From the NCBI RefSeq assembly GCF_910592395.1, contig NC_088315.1, positions 18,395,808-18,459,807 on the forward strand: a DNA stretch of 64,000 bases, written 5' to 3'. The DNA comes from Lineus longissimus. Lineage: Eukaryota; Nemertea; Pilidiophora; Heteronemertea; Lineidae. The notes beneath the pieces are model-generated. The model saw only the letters and a program-made list of their open reading frames with translations, ran no database searches and was not told the origin of the DNA. The translations under genes and the position numbers were made by a program. Positions 1-11,803 of this stretch are shown here, piece by piece; the first letter of the stretch is position 1; every line of letters starts with the position of its first letter.

Positions 1-15
1 CACCTTTTAATGTGT

Positions 16-237
16 TCAGACTGCCATTTTCAAAATAATCAAGTCAGGACACTGCCTTCTAGTCTCATAATAAATTTTGCTTTCCTCAATATATAATAAC
101 ATTTCTTCTTCTTCAATGCTTTCATCATTCCAAACTTCTCCTCCTCTGACTTTTACAGGGGTACAGTCATGGCAATCAAAACCCAAATACTGAGACCAAA
201 TGCCTGTTGACTGTGCTTTAAGAGAGACTGGCGCCAT
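16..237 (-). other. Small open frame of 73 codons, possible gene fragment or retrocopy
   Basis: The frame starts at an ATG in the loop of a 25-bp palindrome (205-266) and runs to a stop at 16-18. Its first 17 residues match those of a second frame that starts in the duplicate palindrome near 3749. In the second copy the match ends at a consensus splice donor (minus strand TTCG|GTAAGT, near 3693). Here the frame continues instead into an acidic stretch containing IEEEEMLLYIEES. This fits a spliced, reverse-transcribed copy of a gene whose first exon lies at 3.7 kb, but could also be chance. I do not recognise the protein. Confidence 0.25.
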
Positions 238-266
238 GCCTAGTCTCTCTTAAAGCACAGTCAACA
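205..266. repeat. 25-bp perfect inverted repeat spanning a start codon, copy 1
   Basis: Arms 205-229 and 242-266 are exact reverse complements, separated by a 12-bp loop, GGCGCCATGCCT. The segment and about 80 bp to its right (to about 345) recur at 3698-3860. Confidence 0.85.
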
Positions 267-630
267 GACACCAACCCCCTCAGACTCAGAAACCACAAAC
301 GCCCAACCCTTCCTGCTACCCTAATACTTCTGGGTCCGGTCCTTTTGTTAGAGTGAATAGAGTCGCGGAGTTCCTTTGTTGAAGATTATAGCTAACCGCA
401 ACCAAACCATTCGAGGACAATACCCGGCTATTGTGTGTGGTCCTTCATTCCTAGGACTTCCATTACCTTTACACCGGGCCCGGCGGCGAAGGGGGCGGTA
501 GGTTATAGTTAACTTTTAGTTACATAGACGTCCTGTAGATGGCTTTCAGGTCGGTTACTATCGATGATGCATTTTGACTCGACGAAAATGTAAACGCAAA
601 AACTCCAAAAATGGGGCTGGAAATTTAGTG

Positions 631-1269
631 CTAGCTTGACACTTCACCCGAGTAAGTTCGAGTAAAACCCGAGTAAACTTGGTGCTGGAAATATGGGGCT
701 AGCTTGATTTGGGTATAGAAATTTGGGGCTAGCTTGACACAGCTCAACGATTCGCAGGGAGAGAGAGATTTCCTTATGCGGGTGAAATGGCGACTGAAAC
801 CACCTCCTTGTATCATCACAAAAGAGTTCTTTTGATAGAAGTTCAGAATAACATACAACTTACAATCAGTATCAGTATCAGCAGTATCTACATCATTTGA
901 ATACGACTGAATCATAGTCACGCGGATTGCAGAGCCTCCAGCGATTTTTGATTCTGTAACCTGCATAGATTTGGAGAGTTCAGCATCTTTGAAGTATGCG
1001 AGTGTCATATTCCGCCATGTAGTCAGGCGATCACCATAGAATTTAGCATTACACGGGAAATATGCACCTCCTCCGTCTCCGACTACTTCTCCAGCTCCAT
1101 CATTGGACGCGTCATTTCCGTCGGCCCGTTGCCATGAATAATCATAAAACAGGGTTTCCGGTTGTGCGTTCAATTGTCCACTGCTCGTCTTAGTGTTTGG
1201 CTTTTTCGTATTATCCACACTGCGTATTTGCTCTTTCAAAAGTTTGAAATGATTTTCGAAGTCGGCCAT
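631..1269 (-). CDS. Hypothetical protein, probable first exon of a host gene
   Basis: An open frame of 212 codons begins at an ATG at 1269. I do not recognise the family with confidence. The stretch LYVILNFYQKNSFVMIQGG (about residues 136-154) resembles a motif in poorly characterised invertebrate proteins where a strand pattern is followed by QG and an aromatic residue. The frame has a balanced composition without repeats as far as about residue 165. The last 40 codons run through three diverged copies of a segment containing GGGGCTAGCTTGA (610-745), which looks non-coding, so the real exon probably ends earlier at a splice donor I could not identify. The sequence upstream on the minus strand (1270-1400) has a CCAAT-like site and no TATA box. 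Incomplete gene model. Confidence 0.45.
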   Translation of the reverse strand: MADFENHFKLLKEQIRSVDNTKKPNTKTSSGQLNAQPETLFYDYSWQRADGNDASNDGAGEVVGDGGGAYFPCNAKFYGDRLTTWRNMTLAYFKDAELSKSMQVTESKIAGGSAIRVTMIQSYSNDVDTADTDTDCKLYVILNFYQKNSFVMIQGGGFSRHFTRIRKSLSPCESLSCVKLAPNFYTQIKLAPYFQHQVYSGFTRTYSGEVSS

Positions 1270-1564
1270 GTTTGCTCAGCTGTTTACAGAATGTACACGG
1301 GTGCCTAGTGCATCGCACTATGCACTATGCAATCACAGTGCTGGGAGCGCGGGAACGAAGAGTCAGGCCGAGAATAAAATCCGACCAATTAGTAGTGTAA
1401 AACACCTTAAGATATAGTTTAAAATAGTCATATTAGAGGATCTTGGTATACTTTAAATTCGTTTAGTATCGTATTGGAATTGTAAGAGTTCATTACGGTC
1501 ACAAATTTTGAGAAAGTTTATCAGCACATTCCGAGAAGACTTGAGGCGGACGCCATCTTTTTCT

Positions 1565-2198
1565 TCTGCGCATACGCTTTCTACGGAAAATTGAAATGTT
1601 GTGGACGAGTGGTTTCAGGTTTCACGGTAGGATTTTGTCATGGAAACGGGGAAATACACATTGAGACCAATGTACTTTCAAGATTATTGCATTATAAATG
1701 GAACCAGACCGTCGACATCTTGCCACACCCCATGATATTGACGAAATCGTCGTCGAAACGGGCAGTCCCGGACCGATCATGTGGGTGCGCATGCGCACTA
1801 CGGAAAAGTTAGCAGACTGAAAATCTTTTGCGGAATTTTGCCAGTTCAAACCACGATTTTTTCGCGAAAAGAGAAAAATAATCTCTGGCAGCGATGCAGA
1901 TTGTTGTTTAATGCATTTCGATTCGCTCCAGGGTATCGTCACACTTTGATTCGACCCTGTTTTGACGAAATCTCGAACGGAACAGCGGCTACTCTGGGTA
2001 AACATCATCGCGTCCCGCTGAATTGTTTTGGAAAAAGAAAATCTCTCCCCAGGTAAATTGCTGTGCATTGGCGTATACGATTCGCGTGCAAAAATGTCAC
2101 CTGGGTATGGAGGTTTTCTGGTTCCGGGTCAAGTTTTTTTCGTTGACGGTATACACACGCACACTCTAACCATAAAGCTCGCTTAAGAGCTCCCTATT
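1565..2198 (-). repeat. Inverted partial copy of the 19-24.5 kb tandem unit
   Basis: Reading the minus strand from 2198 gives the start of the 1.36 kb unit found four times at 19034-24507, beginning with its terminal motif TAGGGAGCTCTTAAGCGAGC. Similarity lasts to about 1565, so this copy holds roughly the first half of the unit. One extra base relative to the array copies opens a 148-codon minus-strand frame (1622-2068). A GCGCATGCGCA palindrome near 1790 also occurs in the array copies. I treat it as a mobile-element copy, not a gene. Confidence 0.8.
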
Positions 2199-3395
2199 AC
2201 AGTAGTCTCGCGCAGCCGGTCCTTCTTCACTTATTAGTCTGGCGCAAGCCAGGCGTTCTTTGTACTGTTCAAAATTGCCATTTTGGCGTGCAGACTGGGA
2301 CCAATTGGACAGTGTTTGGAGTAAAGCAATTCGTTATCAAGATTGATAAGGAATCCTGATCGTAAGGGGTTAATCAGGCAAGAGTTTGTAAGCACTTCAA
2401 GTGGTATTAATAGATGGTCATCATATTCTGGTATTTAGAATCAATCATTGAATTCATTTTGTACTAAAGAAACAACTATTCTAAAATTCTGTAAGGTTGC
2501 AGAAATCCCAAGTCTGGTGCTATTCGGTAGCATTATTTATTTTAAGACTGGAGTTCTTGCGGCTTTCATTGTAACAAACCTCTAATTTTAAGATTTAGGT
2601 GGTAATTTACCAACTCTTGGTTCGCGCTGTTACTCAAATAGCTTTTATTTTGAAGCTAGGGTTGTTCGGGTTTTTGATATCAAAATACTTAGTTAGGTCG
2701 CTGTTACAATCGTCAGTTTCCAAACTCTTCGCGCTACCAAATCATTGAAAAAATCCATGTAAAGTTGTATCATTTCAACTTGGAATTTTGTGGCAGTGAT
2801 CTCATTGTGATATTTTTAAGTTAGTTTAAGGAAATGACAGAAATATTTGTTGTATTCAGGCCAAATGGCTGTTAAAGTGTTAATTTGATTGTTCAGGTAG
2901 TTGCTCTAGAGATAGATCTCATTCTTCCTTGGAAACTTTGGCTCAATTTCACTGTTAAAGTCACTGTAGTAACTTCTTGGATCTGTTCTCTGACCCTGAC
3001 CTAGACGCAAGGGCCCAACGCGCCGCGTAGCGGCAAAAAAGCGAAGCTGGCAAAACATTTATAACGGGTCACCGTCACTTATTATTGGACTTATAGCGCA
3101 TTTACGGGGTTGCAACTATTTTGCTTTATAGTGTCACCAGGAAAGAAAAGCATGCGACCTAACGCCGATCTATTTGTATAAAGTGATAATTGGAAGGTAT
3201 ATAGTCGGAAATATCAATAAAATAATCATTCTATGTCGTCTTTAGAGGGCATTTTTGATTGTAAAAAATATATGTGTACGTCACCGGAGTCTCTGCAATG
3301 ATAATTTTATCACAGCAGTCTCGCGCAAGTAGAAGTTCTTTACCTATTAGTTCTTCACTTATTAGTCTCAATGTCTGGCGCAAAGCCAGACGTTT
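2199..3395. other. Anonymous DNA bounded by diverged direct repeats
   Basis: A segment containing TCTCGCGCA, TTCTTCACTTATTAGTCT and a hairpin TCTGGCGCAAAGCCAGA occurs at about 2203-2265 and again at 3316-3395. The DNA between is AT-rich and without convincing coding sequence. The pair could be terminal repeats of an old element; I cannot assign it. Confidence 0.4.
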
Positions 3396-3697
3396 TCCAA
3401 TACGATTTCACTACGATGTTTGACAAGAAGGAGCAGTGCGCGAGATATGCTAATGAGCAGACTTCCCTCGCTTGAGTTTCGGAAGAATGTTCCATATCGC
3501 GCTAAGCTGACCACTGCTGACCATGACAGGCGTGCATTGGACTGGTACAGGTTGGAACTGAACATTGAATATGCTGCATGGTGGTGAAGCTTTCTGATGA
3601 GAAGTTGGCCCGTCGTGACTGATGCAGTATCCTTGGACTTGTCCACAGCATCGTTCAATCCTTGCTCTCTGAGCTGCCTTGATTCTGTACTTACCGA

Positions 3698-3860
3698 AAT
3701 ACTGAGACCAAATGCCTGTTGACTGTGCTTTAAGAGAGACTGGCGCCATGCCTAGTCTCTCTTATGCCAGTCTCTCTTAAAGCACAGTCAACAGACACCA
3801 ACCCCCTCAGACTCAGAAACCACAAACCCCCAACCCTTCCTGCAACCTTAATACTTCTGG
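3698..3860. repeat. Palindromic start-codon segment, copy 2
   Basis: Duplicate of 184-345. Arms are 3717-3741 and 3769-3793. The loop is longer than in copy 1 because of a 15-bp internal duplication, AGTCTCTCTTATGCC. On the minus strand the ATG (3749) opens a frame that reaches a consensus donor, GTAAGT, near 3693. Confidence 0.8.
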
Positions 3861-4264
3861 ATTTGTGTACACTCAAGTGGTTTTGGCAGTCTGCCCATTT
3901 TAATGTTATTGTTGGCTTCCTGGAAGTTGGCTCTGTGCCAAGTAGGTCAGCTACAATGTAGATTGTATAGTCCAGTCATTTTTAAGAAACACAAAACTGT
4001 TCTGTCTAAAAGTATTTCATTTATTGTCAACTTTTGAAAAGTAACTGAGTCGATTATACTGTAATAATTTCTTGTTGTTGTTGGTAAATAACTCCTGCTC
4101 ATAAAGTTTAAGTTTAGGTAGTAGGCCTTTGCACTTAACTTGGTGCCATGTTTTATATAATTGTAAACTACGTGGACCCAGGGTTCTTTCGGTTTTCTTT
4201 TGGTATCATGCTGGTCTTTCTTTTGGTTACTTGAGGGCAAGTAACGGTCAAAAACTGGGGGAAT

Positions 4265-4943
4265 TGTCGGGGAGTAGATTTATCTCGTTTCAATTTAAAC
4301 TGGGTCAACGTGGTCCTATCGTATTTTAAATAATTCCATAATCTTAGGATAGAGGCGCTGCCTCTTTTTACAAATATGTGAAACCGGCGAGCACTGTGAT
4401 TGGCTGATTGATTCACATTTTCACAAGTTCCTTTCCCGTCCCAATAAAAGGGCGCAACGGGGTTCTCGCAGGGGAGTCCGAAGCCGAATTTCACAGAAGA
4501 AAGACCGCAGTCGAGCCTTTGACAGTGCAGCGCACGTGTTTGAAGTGGGCGGAAGTTGCCCAGGTTCTTGTACTAAAATGCATCCATGTGGAGTTACGGA
4601 TGTTGATCTTACTATGTCTTACACCTAGGATCTTGTACTATTAAATTTGTGTAGAGGGAGAAAAGTGTGATACTAAAGCCGAAGGCAGTGTAGCAGACGG
4701 AGTAGTCCTTGTTCGTGATTGTGTTACTTCAGATACTTGTCTCGTTATGGATTGTCTTCAGCTGGTTGCGACGTGGAATGGATAATGTCTCCCTGGGCTA
4801 TCCCTCTCTGATGTGTTGGAGGACTCAGACTTGCACTTGCAGCACTGTATGGGTGTCTCTTAGATACCGTCGGATCCAAGTAGCATATGCTAGCTACTAA
4901 AGAAAACTCGACTCGATTCGAGGAGGTCACCTTTCCCGTGACA
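4265..4943 (+). mobile_element. Possible solo LTR (weak)
   Basis: The segment begins TGTCGGGG and ends CCCGTGACA, giving the TG...CA form with matching TGTC/GACA ends. It has a CCAAT-like site and a TATA-like AATAAAAGG (near 4443-4451) followed by a possible polyadenylation signal ATTAAA (about 4640). The flanking five bases (GGAAT and TCAAT) match only at three, so no clear target duplication supports it. No second copy is present in the window. Confidence 0.22.
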
Positions 4944-5658
4944 TCAATGATAATGATAAATTAATTAATCCTTTTTATAGCACCTCTCCATGGTGGAGTA
5001 CCTTGCTCCTTCGAGGAATTATACCTCCGTATACTCTAGGAGGAATAAATCTTTATTCAAAATACTAGCATAATACCCGTGGCGCGGGTTGTTTTAGGGT
5101 GTTAGCTTACTGTGGGGCCGGGGCAATTTGGGTGAAATGAAATTATATGTCTGGGGGTTGTGATGTTGTCTTGATTTTGATTTGCGTAAAATAGGTCGAT
5201 GTGTGATGTGGAGCACTCCGCGCCGACCCAAGTGTTTACAAACATGACAAATCGAACATGATGATTTGGAGGGATGATTTTCCTCCAAATTACTTACACT
5301 CTAGACGCGTTTTTGGCCAAAACGACCGGGAATAAAATCAAACTCCACCACTTTTCAAAGTGATCTCGACTTATTTTGACGAACTATTTCGCGAATGGTG
5401 AAGAGGCAATGGAGTGTTACGAACTTAGTACAACAAATGCCGCGAGCGAGCGGAAGTGGATGAATGCTTTAAACATATAAGCCGGAAAAGTATTGGGGCC
5501 ACTAGGCCTATACATAATAACTTGACTCAATGTTATTGAACGGCAATGTCACTCAGTCAATCCCATATAGTGTATATTCAAGGCACACAAGTCTCTTTTG
5601 AAAGAATGGCGGGAGTTCACTATTTCGAGAATTATAACACAATACCGTACATCGACAA
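4944..5658. other. No gene seen; contains a lone terminal motif of the 6.1 kb element family
   Basis: At about 5068-5090 is TAGCATAATACCCGTGGCGC, which closely matches the left end of the 1.1 kb elements starting at 6102. The rest of the interval is anonymous. It may be an older, diverged family member. Confidence 0.4.
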
Positions 5659-6035
5659 TAGCATTCCGCGAAGATGAGGTCACTGCAGCTGCTGCCCTCT
5701 ATTACCCCATCGCTGAATTACAGGCAATGTCGGACAAACATGCGGTTACGTAATGGGTTCAGGCTTTCTAACTGAGCAGTTAGATTCAATCTGGACATTC
5801 TGGTACATGTCCGAGTGTTGGAAATACTACATAATTGTTCTGAATATTTCTCTCTCTGACTCTATGGTATCATTCATGCTAAAAACAATGCAGGGTCAAA
5901 GATAATTGTCTTTGAAATAAGCTCAAATGCGTAGAAATAAGTGTCGATGTCCGACTGTCACGTGACTAAAACGTCATCAATATCTTATGCAAATGACCTT
6001 GTGAGCTATAAATAGTAACTTCGCGGAACTCGACG
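5659..6035 (-). repeat. Dispersed repeat, uninterrupted copy
   Basis: This segment is the reverse complement of 44468-44710 joined to 45591-45713. The intronic copy at 44 kb is split by an 0.88 kb TIR element; here the same site reads through (near 5775-5795), so this copy acts as the empty site. Confidence 0.8.
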
Positions 6036-6101
6036 TTCACTACATGCTCTCAAAATATAGCTTCTTCATAAATAAAAGTCCAATTGACTACTATTATTCA
6101 C

Positions 6102-9100
6102 AACTAGCATTGTACCCGTGGCGCAGGCAGGTTCAAATGGGCTATACCTTGAATAGATTGAATTGCAATGAAAATATAATGCAATATCAAAGGAGCAATA
6201 TCGAAGAGACAAATTAAACCAACCATTTGTCCACAGACTCGGACCCTGTGGCGTGCTGTATGCGTGCATATAAAAGTAAATCAATTAGTCCGAATGAGAT
6301 GATGAAGCAATGTGAATATACCTCGTTCCTTAGTCAGCAATATGCCCCTTTTTATACGGAGATGAAGGAGAACCCAGATAGGCCTTCACATGTCGGCCTC
6401 CAAATTGCTCGGACCAATTGCACTATCACTACTAAAACTTTAAAATGCGTGCTCCTCCTACATGTAGCATGATCACGGGCAAGGCACTTAGTCGACAGGC
6501 AAGCTAGAAGTTCAGCACCGTGAGCAGCTCCTTGATAAGGCCATGCCAAGTTCAGAGTGCCTCTTCAGATACATCAAGTTTTGAAAGCTGTGGTGAGCAC
6601 ATAAACATACCATTGTAACCTTAATTTGAAAATCCCTTCATAATCAAGGGCTAGCTCTGGCTAATACAGTACCAATATACGATAGACCATCAATTTGACC
6701 CCAGCTCCTTACTGCGGGAAAACCCAAGTCCAGCAACCAAAAGTATCAAAATACATTTTTGTTTACATTTGAACTGCACACATGCGTTTGTTTACAATTT
6801 CTTTCCCGCGAAATCTCGAAGATCAGGTGACCTACAATCGTGGATTGAAAATAACATTAACCTTGGTTCAGCAGGTCAACACGTGTACAGGCTGTTCCAA
6901 TCATCCCCCTACAGCCAGCCGTTCAACAGGTAGTGTTAGTCACCCCACAGGGAGTGCAGGTGATTCATTAATCCCCTGCATAACTGAACAGCAATGGCTT
7001 GGCTTCCGTGAGTGATAAGGAGAATTGACCGTGTCCGATTAAAAATCCCTCATTACTGCTCCGCTGAAGTAAATTTCCGAAAATAAACATGACGTTGCAT
7101 CAGGATAACATATCACCTGCAAACGTGCAAAATTTCGAGACGAAACACGACCCCCAAATGGCACTTTAGCGAGCCGCCTTATAGTATTATGATATAGACT
7201 AGCATTGTACCCGTGGCGCAGGCAGGTTCAAATGGGCTATACCTTGAATAGATTGAATTGCAATGAAAATATAATGCAATATCAAAGGAGCAATATCGAA
7301 GAGACAAATTAAACCAACCATTTGTCCACAGACTCGGACCCTGTGGCGTGCTGTATGCGTGCATATAAAAGTAAATCAATTGGTCCGAATGAGATGATGA
7401 GGCAATGTGAATATACCTCGTTCCTTAGTCAGCAATATGCCCCTTTTTATACGGAGATGAAGGAGAACCCAGATAGGCCTTCACATGTCGGCCTCCAAAT
7501 GGCTCGGACCAATTGCACTATCACTACTAAAACTTTAAAATGCGTGCTCCTCCTACATGTAGCATGATCTCGGGCAAGGCACTTAGTCGACAGGCAAGCT
7601 AGAAGTTCAGCACCGTGAGCAGCTCCTTGATAAGGCCATGCCAAGTTCAGAGTGCCTCTTCAGATACATCAAGTTTTGAAAGCTGTGGTGAGCACATTAA
7701 CATACCATTGTAACCTTTAATTTGAAAATCCCTTCATAATCAAGGGCTAGCTCTGGCTAATACAGTACCAATATACGATAGACCATCAATTTGACCCCAG
7801 CTCCTTACTGCGGGAAAACCCAAGTCCAGCAACCAAAAGTATCAAAATACATTTTTGTTTACATTTGAACTGCACACATGCGTTTGTTTACAATTTCTTT
7901 CCCGCGAAATCTCGAAGATCAGGTGACCTACAATCGTGGATTGAAAATAACATTAACCTTGGTTCAGCAGGTCAACACGTGTACAGGCTGTTCCAATCAT
8001 CCCCCTACAGCCAGCCGTTCAACAGGTAGTGTTAGTCACCCCACAGGGAGTGCAGGTGATTCATTAATCCCCTGCATAACTGAACAGCAATGGCTTGGCT
8101 TCCGTGAGTGATAAGGAGAATTGACCGTGTCCGATTAAAAATCCCTCATTACTGCTCCGCTGAAGTAAATTTCCGAAAATAAACATGACGTTGCATCAGG
8201 ATAACATATCACCTGCAAACGTGCAAAATTTCGAGACGAAACACGACCCCAAAATGGCACTTTAGCGAGCCGCCTTATAGTATTATGATATAGACTAGCA
8301 TTGTACCCGTGGCGCAGGCAGGTTCAAATGGGCTATACCTTGAATAGATTAATTGCAATAAACATCTAATGCAATATCAAAGGAGCCATATCGAAGAGAC
8401 AAATTAAACCAACCATTTGTCCACAGACTCGGACCTAGCTGTGGTGCTGTATGCGTGCATATAAAAGTATATCAGTTGGTCCGATAGAGATGATGAGGCA
8501 ATGCCTCGTTCCTTAGTCAGCAATATGCGCCTTTTTATACAGAGAAGAAGGAGTACCCATGCAGATAGGCCTTCACATGTCGGCCTCCAAATAGCTCGAA
8601 CCAATTGCACTATCACTACTATAACTTTAAAATGCGTGCTCCTCCTACATGTAGCCAGGTCTCGGGCAAGGCACTTACTCGACAGGCAAGCTAGAAGTTC
8701 AGCACCGTGAGCAGCTCCCTGATAAGGCCATTTCAGGTTCAGCGCACCTCTTCAGATCAAGTATTGAAAGCTGTGGTGAGCACATAAACAGACCATGGTA
8801 ACCTTCATTATCAAGGGCTAGCTCTGGCTAACACAGCACCCATAAACAATAGACCACCAATTTGACCCCAGCTCCTTACTGCGGGAAAACCCAAGTCCAG
8901 CAACCGAAAGTACCAAAAATACATTTTTGTTTACATTTGAACTGCACACATACGTTTGTTTACAATTTCTTTCCCCGCGAAATCTCGAAGATCAGGTGAC
9001 CTACAATCGTGGATTGAAAATAACATTAACCTTGGTTCAGCAGGTCAACACGTGTACAGGCTGTTCCAATCACCCCCCTACAGCCAGCCGTTCAACAGGT

Positions 9101-9366
9101 TGTGTTAGTCACCCCACAGGGAGTGCAGGTGATTCATTAATCCCCTGCATACTAAACAGCAATGGCTTGGCTTCCGTGAGTGGTAAGGAGAATTGACCGT
9201 GTCCGATTAAAAATCCCTCATTACTGCTCCGCTGAAGTAAATTTCCGAAAATAAACATGACGTTGCATCAGGATAACATATCACCTGCAAACGTGCAAAA
9301 TTTCGAGACGAAACACGACCCCCAAATGGCACTTTAGCGAGCCGCCTTATAGTATTATGATATAGA
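6102..9366 (+). repeat. Three head-to-tail copies of a 1.1 kb non-autonomous element
   Basis: Copies start at about 6102, 7198 and 8294 (period 1096 bp). Each begins CTAGCATTGTACCCGTGGCG and ends with TTATAGTATTATGATATAG. The first two are nearly identical; the third has more substitutions and small deletions. Short frames recur at the same place in each copy but show no known domain. Parts of the same family are found inverted at about 52929-54990 and at 55235-56215. The head motif and AT-rich tail recall Helitron-like (Helentron/HINE) ends, but I cannot prove the class. Confidence 0.85.
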
Positions 9367-10738
9367 TGTGATCTTATTTCTGTTCCTGAAAAGTTGTTTT
9401 CAGTGTATTTTCTCCTTGAAATCGATCACTTCAGGTACTATTACTGTGCATACCTAGCTAAATTAGTGTCTAGTTTCGTCTCTGATGACATTTATTTCGT
9501 AAAAATCGCTGTTTTTTTCTAAAAAGGTGTTTTTGTGGTCATTTTGGCTGTTTATTTCGAGGGTACGGTAGTAGGTCATCGTTCACTCGATAACTCTTTT
9601 TAAAATGAAATAAAAGCGTTTTAAGATACATGATATGAATTGATATTAATATTCGTTAAGTGGGATTGTCGGTGGACGTTCATTGTTGAACAGTTGTGCT
9701 GGAATTACGAAAATATATCGATATCGTTGAGAGTTCATTCATTAGGGGCCTGCTCTCAATTTTCCTTAATGCCTCTAGCACTGGGCAATTGCCACCATCT
9801 TGAAAAGCAGTGCCGCGGATGGCTATCGCATCGCCACTACGCATGAGAACACGATGGCTGCCCTACGCTGCATTGATAGTTCGTAATAAATTCACATAAA
9901 AACACACCAGAAGATCTCCGATTTTATTTACAAAGATCATATTTTGTTATTCATTGATAAAACAAGCCATTTTACCACAGCAGGTGACACATATTAGGCC
10001 TGAATAAGACTTTAGAATTTGAAGTGGTGGTGACGATGCCGATATCCAAGATGGCGGAATTATACCAGTGGTCAAATCTCATCTAGTTTGGGTAATTGCA
10101 TCATTATTTCTTTTTGTGATTGGTGATTTGTAAAATTGAGAATGATTGAAAAATCAGTATTTTTTCACCCAAAGGCATGAGTGAACATTTGATAAGTTTA
10201 TTGTGATTTAATTGGTAATTTGGTCGACATTTTGACAATTATATTTAGCAATATTTCGATAAATGCGGACCTGCTTCTTCCTCTTTTCGCAGTAACGGTG
10301 TTTCGATAACTCAGGTCAGTTTCACGGCAAAAATAAGTGGTAGTTTTGAAATTCGAATGTGCATTTATTAATGTAACGATAAAGTACATTTCCGAGAATA
10401 ATTAGTGAAAGTTTCAGTAGGTGTCGATTTTTGTAAAGTAGTGTATAGGCGATGGATTGGCTCAGCCATGTGCTCGTCGTGTCAGCGGGGCGCAAGCCGT
10501 CATGGGATGGGGGATGTACACTACAATGCACGTGATTGATGGTTGAACATTCACTCTCGTTGACAGTGTATTATTGAAATATTTGATTGTGATGATGGTG
10601 TATTGTACTAGGCCTTGCATGCTCCCAACGTGTGGCATATTTCACATTGATACTACCGGTATCAATTACAAAAAAATAGATTGTGAGTAACAATACTGAT
10701 AGGCCTACAAACAATGCTACATGTCATGAGGGTGGGAA
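9367..10738. other. No recognisable gene or repeat
   Basis: AT-rich single-copy-looking DNA. Small frames such as 9640-9846 have no recognisable domain. Confidence 0.5.
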
Positions 10739-10945
10739 CGGGGAAGGGGGGGTAACTGTTTCGACGTCCCGTTAGGAAAAAAGGCTTATCCCGTTTCCCA
10801 ATACGCAATTTTAGCCGAATCGTGACGCAAAACACGGCTTGTCTCGAATCCCGCTAAAATAAGGGTGTCTATCGTATCCCGAATCCCGACAGTTATTTTC
10901 GGCCCATCCCAGTGTCCCGAAAATACCCGTTCTCCCCCTCATACA
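10739..10945. repeat. TCCCG-rich degenerate internal repeat
   Basis: The words TCCCG, ATCCCG and CCCGAATCCCG recur irregularly through this 200-bp stretch. It looks like part of a dispersed repeat; no ends could be defined. Confidence 0.4.
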
Positions 10946-10987
10946 TAGTAGACCATATTGTCACATTGATGTTTTCTTTCATTACAG

Positions 10988-11048
10988 TTAGACTTCGAGA
11001 TCTACATTTTCGACAAAGGCCTGGTGTAATCTTACATACTTGATGAAG
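10988..11048 (+). ncRNA. Candidate non-coding exon 1 of a spliced transcript
   Basis: Preceded by a pyrimidine tract and ATTACAG, followed by GATGAAG|GTAATA. It shares the core TCGAC(A/G)AAGGCCT...TGTAAT with the next candidate exon, and has no long open frame. It is supported only by splice-site consensus and internal similarity. Confidence 0.3.
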
Positions 11049-11118
11049 GTAATATCAATTTCTTCAAATTTGAAGCATGACGTTAATGGGGTACCAGCAC
11101 AACTTCATTGACTGCTAC

Positions 11119-11232
11119 GTGGCGCTGGTGGTAACTAAGGTATTGCATCGCTCATATCACTTGAAAAAAACATTTACCCTAGTTACGACCAAAGCTGCTT
11201 AGCAGAGGGCGATACCTCATCAGGAGCGCCAC
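11119..11232. repeat. 114-bp imperfect hairpin, TIR element or structured RNA
   Basis: The ends are GTGGCGCT and AGCGCCAC. Inside, GTAACTAAGGTA pairs imperfectly with TACCCTAGTTAC around a loop. It lies in the intron between the first two candidate non-coding exons. A small TIR element is the simplest reading; an intron-encoded structured RNA is an alternative. Confidence 0.4.
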
Positions 11233-11399
11233 AATCATATCATTGGTGTGAAAGCATTTGTATGAAGTTTTTCAGTTCTCAATGTGTTCAAAACCTTAAT
11301 TGTGAAATTGTGCACTTCGAATTCAAATTTACGTCACTACGTTAGTTTGACATCCATTGATGTCACGGTAATTTCACTGTTATGCTGTGCTGCTTTCAG

Positions 11400-11475
11400 G
11401 TTTAATGACACGAATGAGTACAAGTACATTACATTTTTCGACGAAGGCCTTCTGTAATTTCATACACTTCTTACG
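11400..11475 (+). ncRNA. Candidate non-coding exon 2
   Basis: Preceded by GCTGCTTTCAG and followed by TTACG|GTTAGT. Its second half is a diverged copy of the second half of the exon at 10988-11048, which suggests exon duplication. Confidence 0.3.
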
Positions 11476-11688
11476 GTTAGTATTGATTCATAATTTCGAG
11501 TAAAAAAGTTAATTTTGAAAGTGAAAAATATGTTACAATACAATAGACCTGCAAATACCATATACGCAAGTTTTGAACAAATACATGTATCACACATATT
11601 CCCCAGTTGACTTGTGATGATATTGATAATGGTGGTGGTGGTGTTATCATGTACATGGCTTCTAACGTAGTAAATGTTTTCTTTTCAG

Positions 11689-11759
11689 CAACATTCAATA
11701 GATTTATTTACTGTATTATCATTTCGACCAAGGCGAATTCGACACTTCAGTTACACAAG
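11689..11759 (+). ncRNA. Candidate non-coding exon 3
   Basis: Preceded by TTTTCTTTTCAG and followed by ACACAAG|GTTAGT. Shares TTTCGACCAAGGC with exons 1 and 2 but is otherwise more diverged. Confidence 0.28.
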
Positions 11760-11803
11760 GTTAGTAACTTTTGTTCACAAAATCCAAATGGAGGCAAATA
11801 CAG

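Noticed and set aside
1622-2068. 148-codon minus-strand frame
   Set aside because: It lies in a repeat copy; the array copies carry a frameshift at the same place and open frames on both strands, so coding selection is not shown.
3368-3658. 96-codon minus-strand frame
   Set aside because: Overlaps the other 3.4-3.75 kb frame and a repeat segment; no domain and no splice support.
6102-9366. CRISPR-like or satellite array
   Set aside because: Units are 1.1 kb with element-like ends and an animal genome context; no short repeat-spacer pattern.
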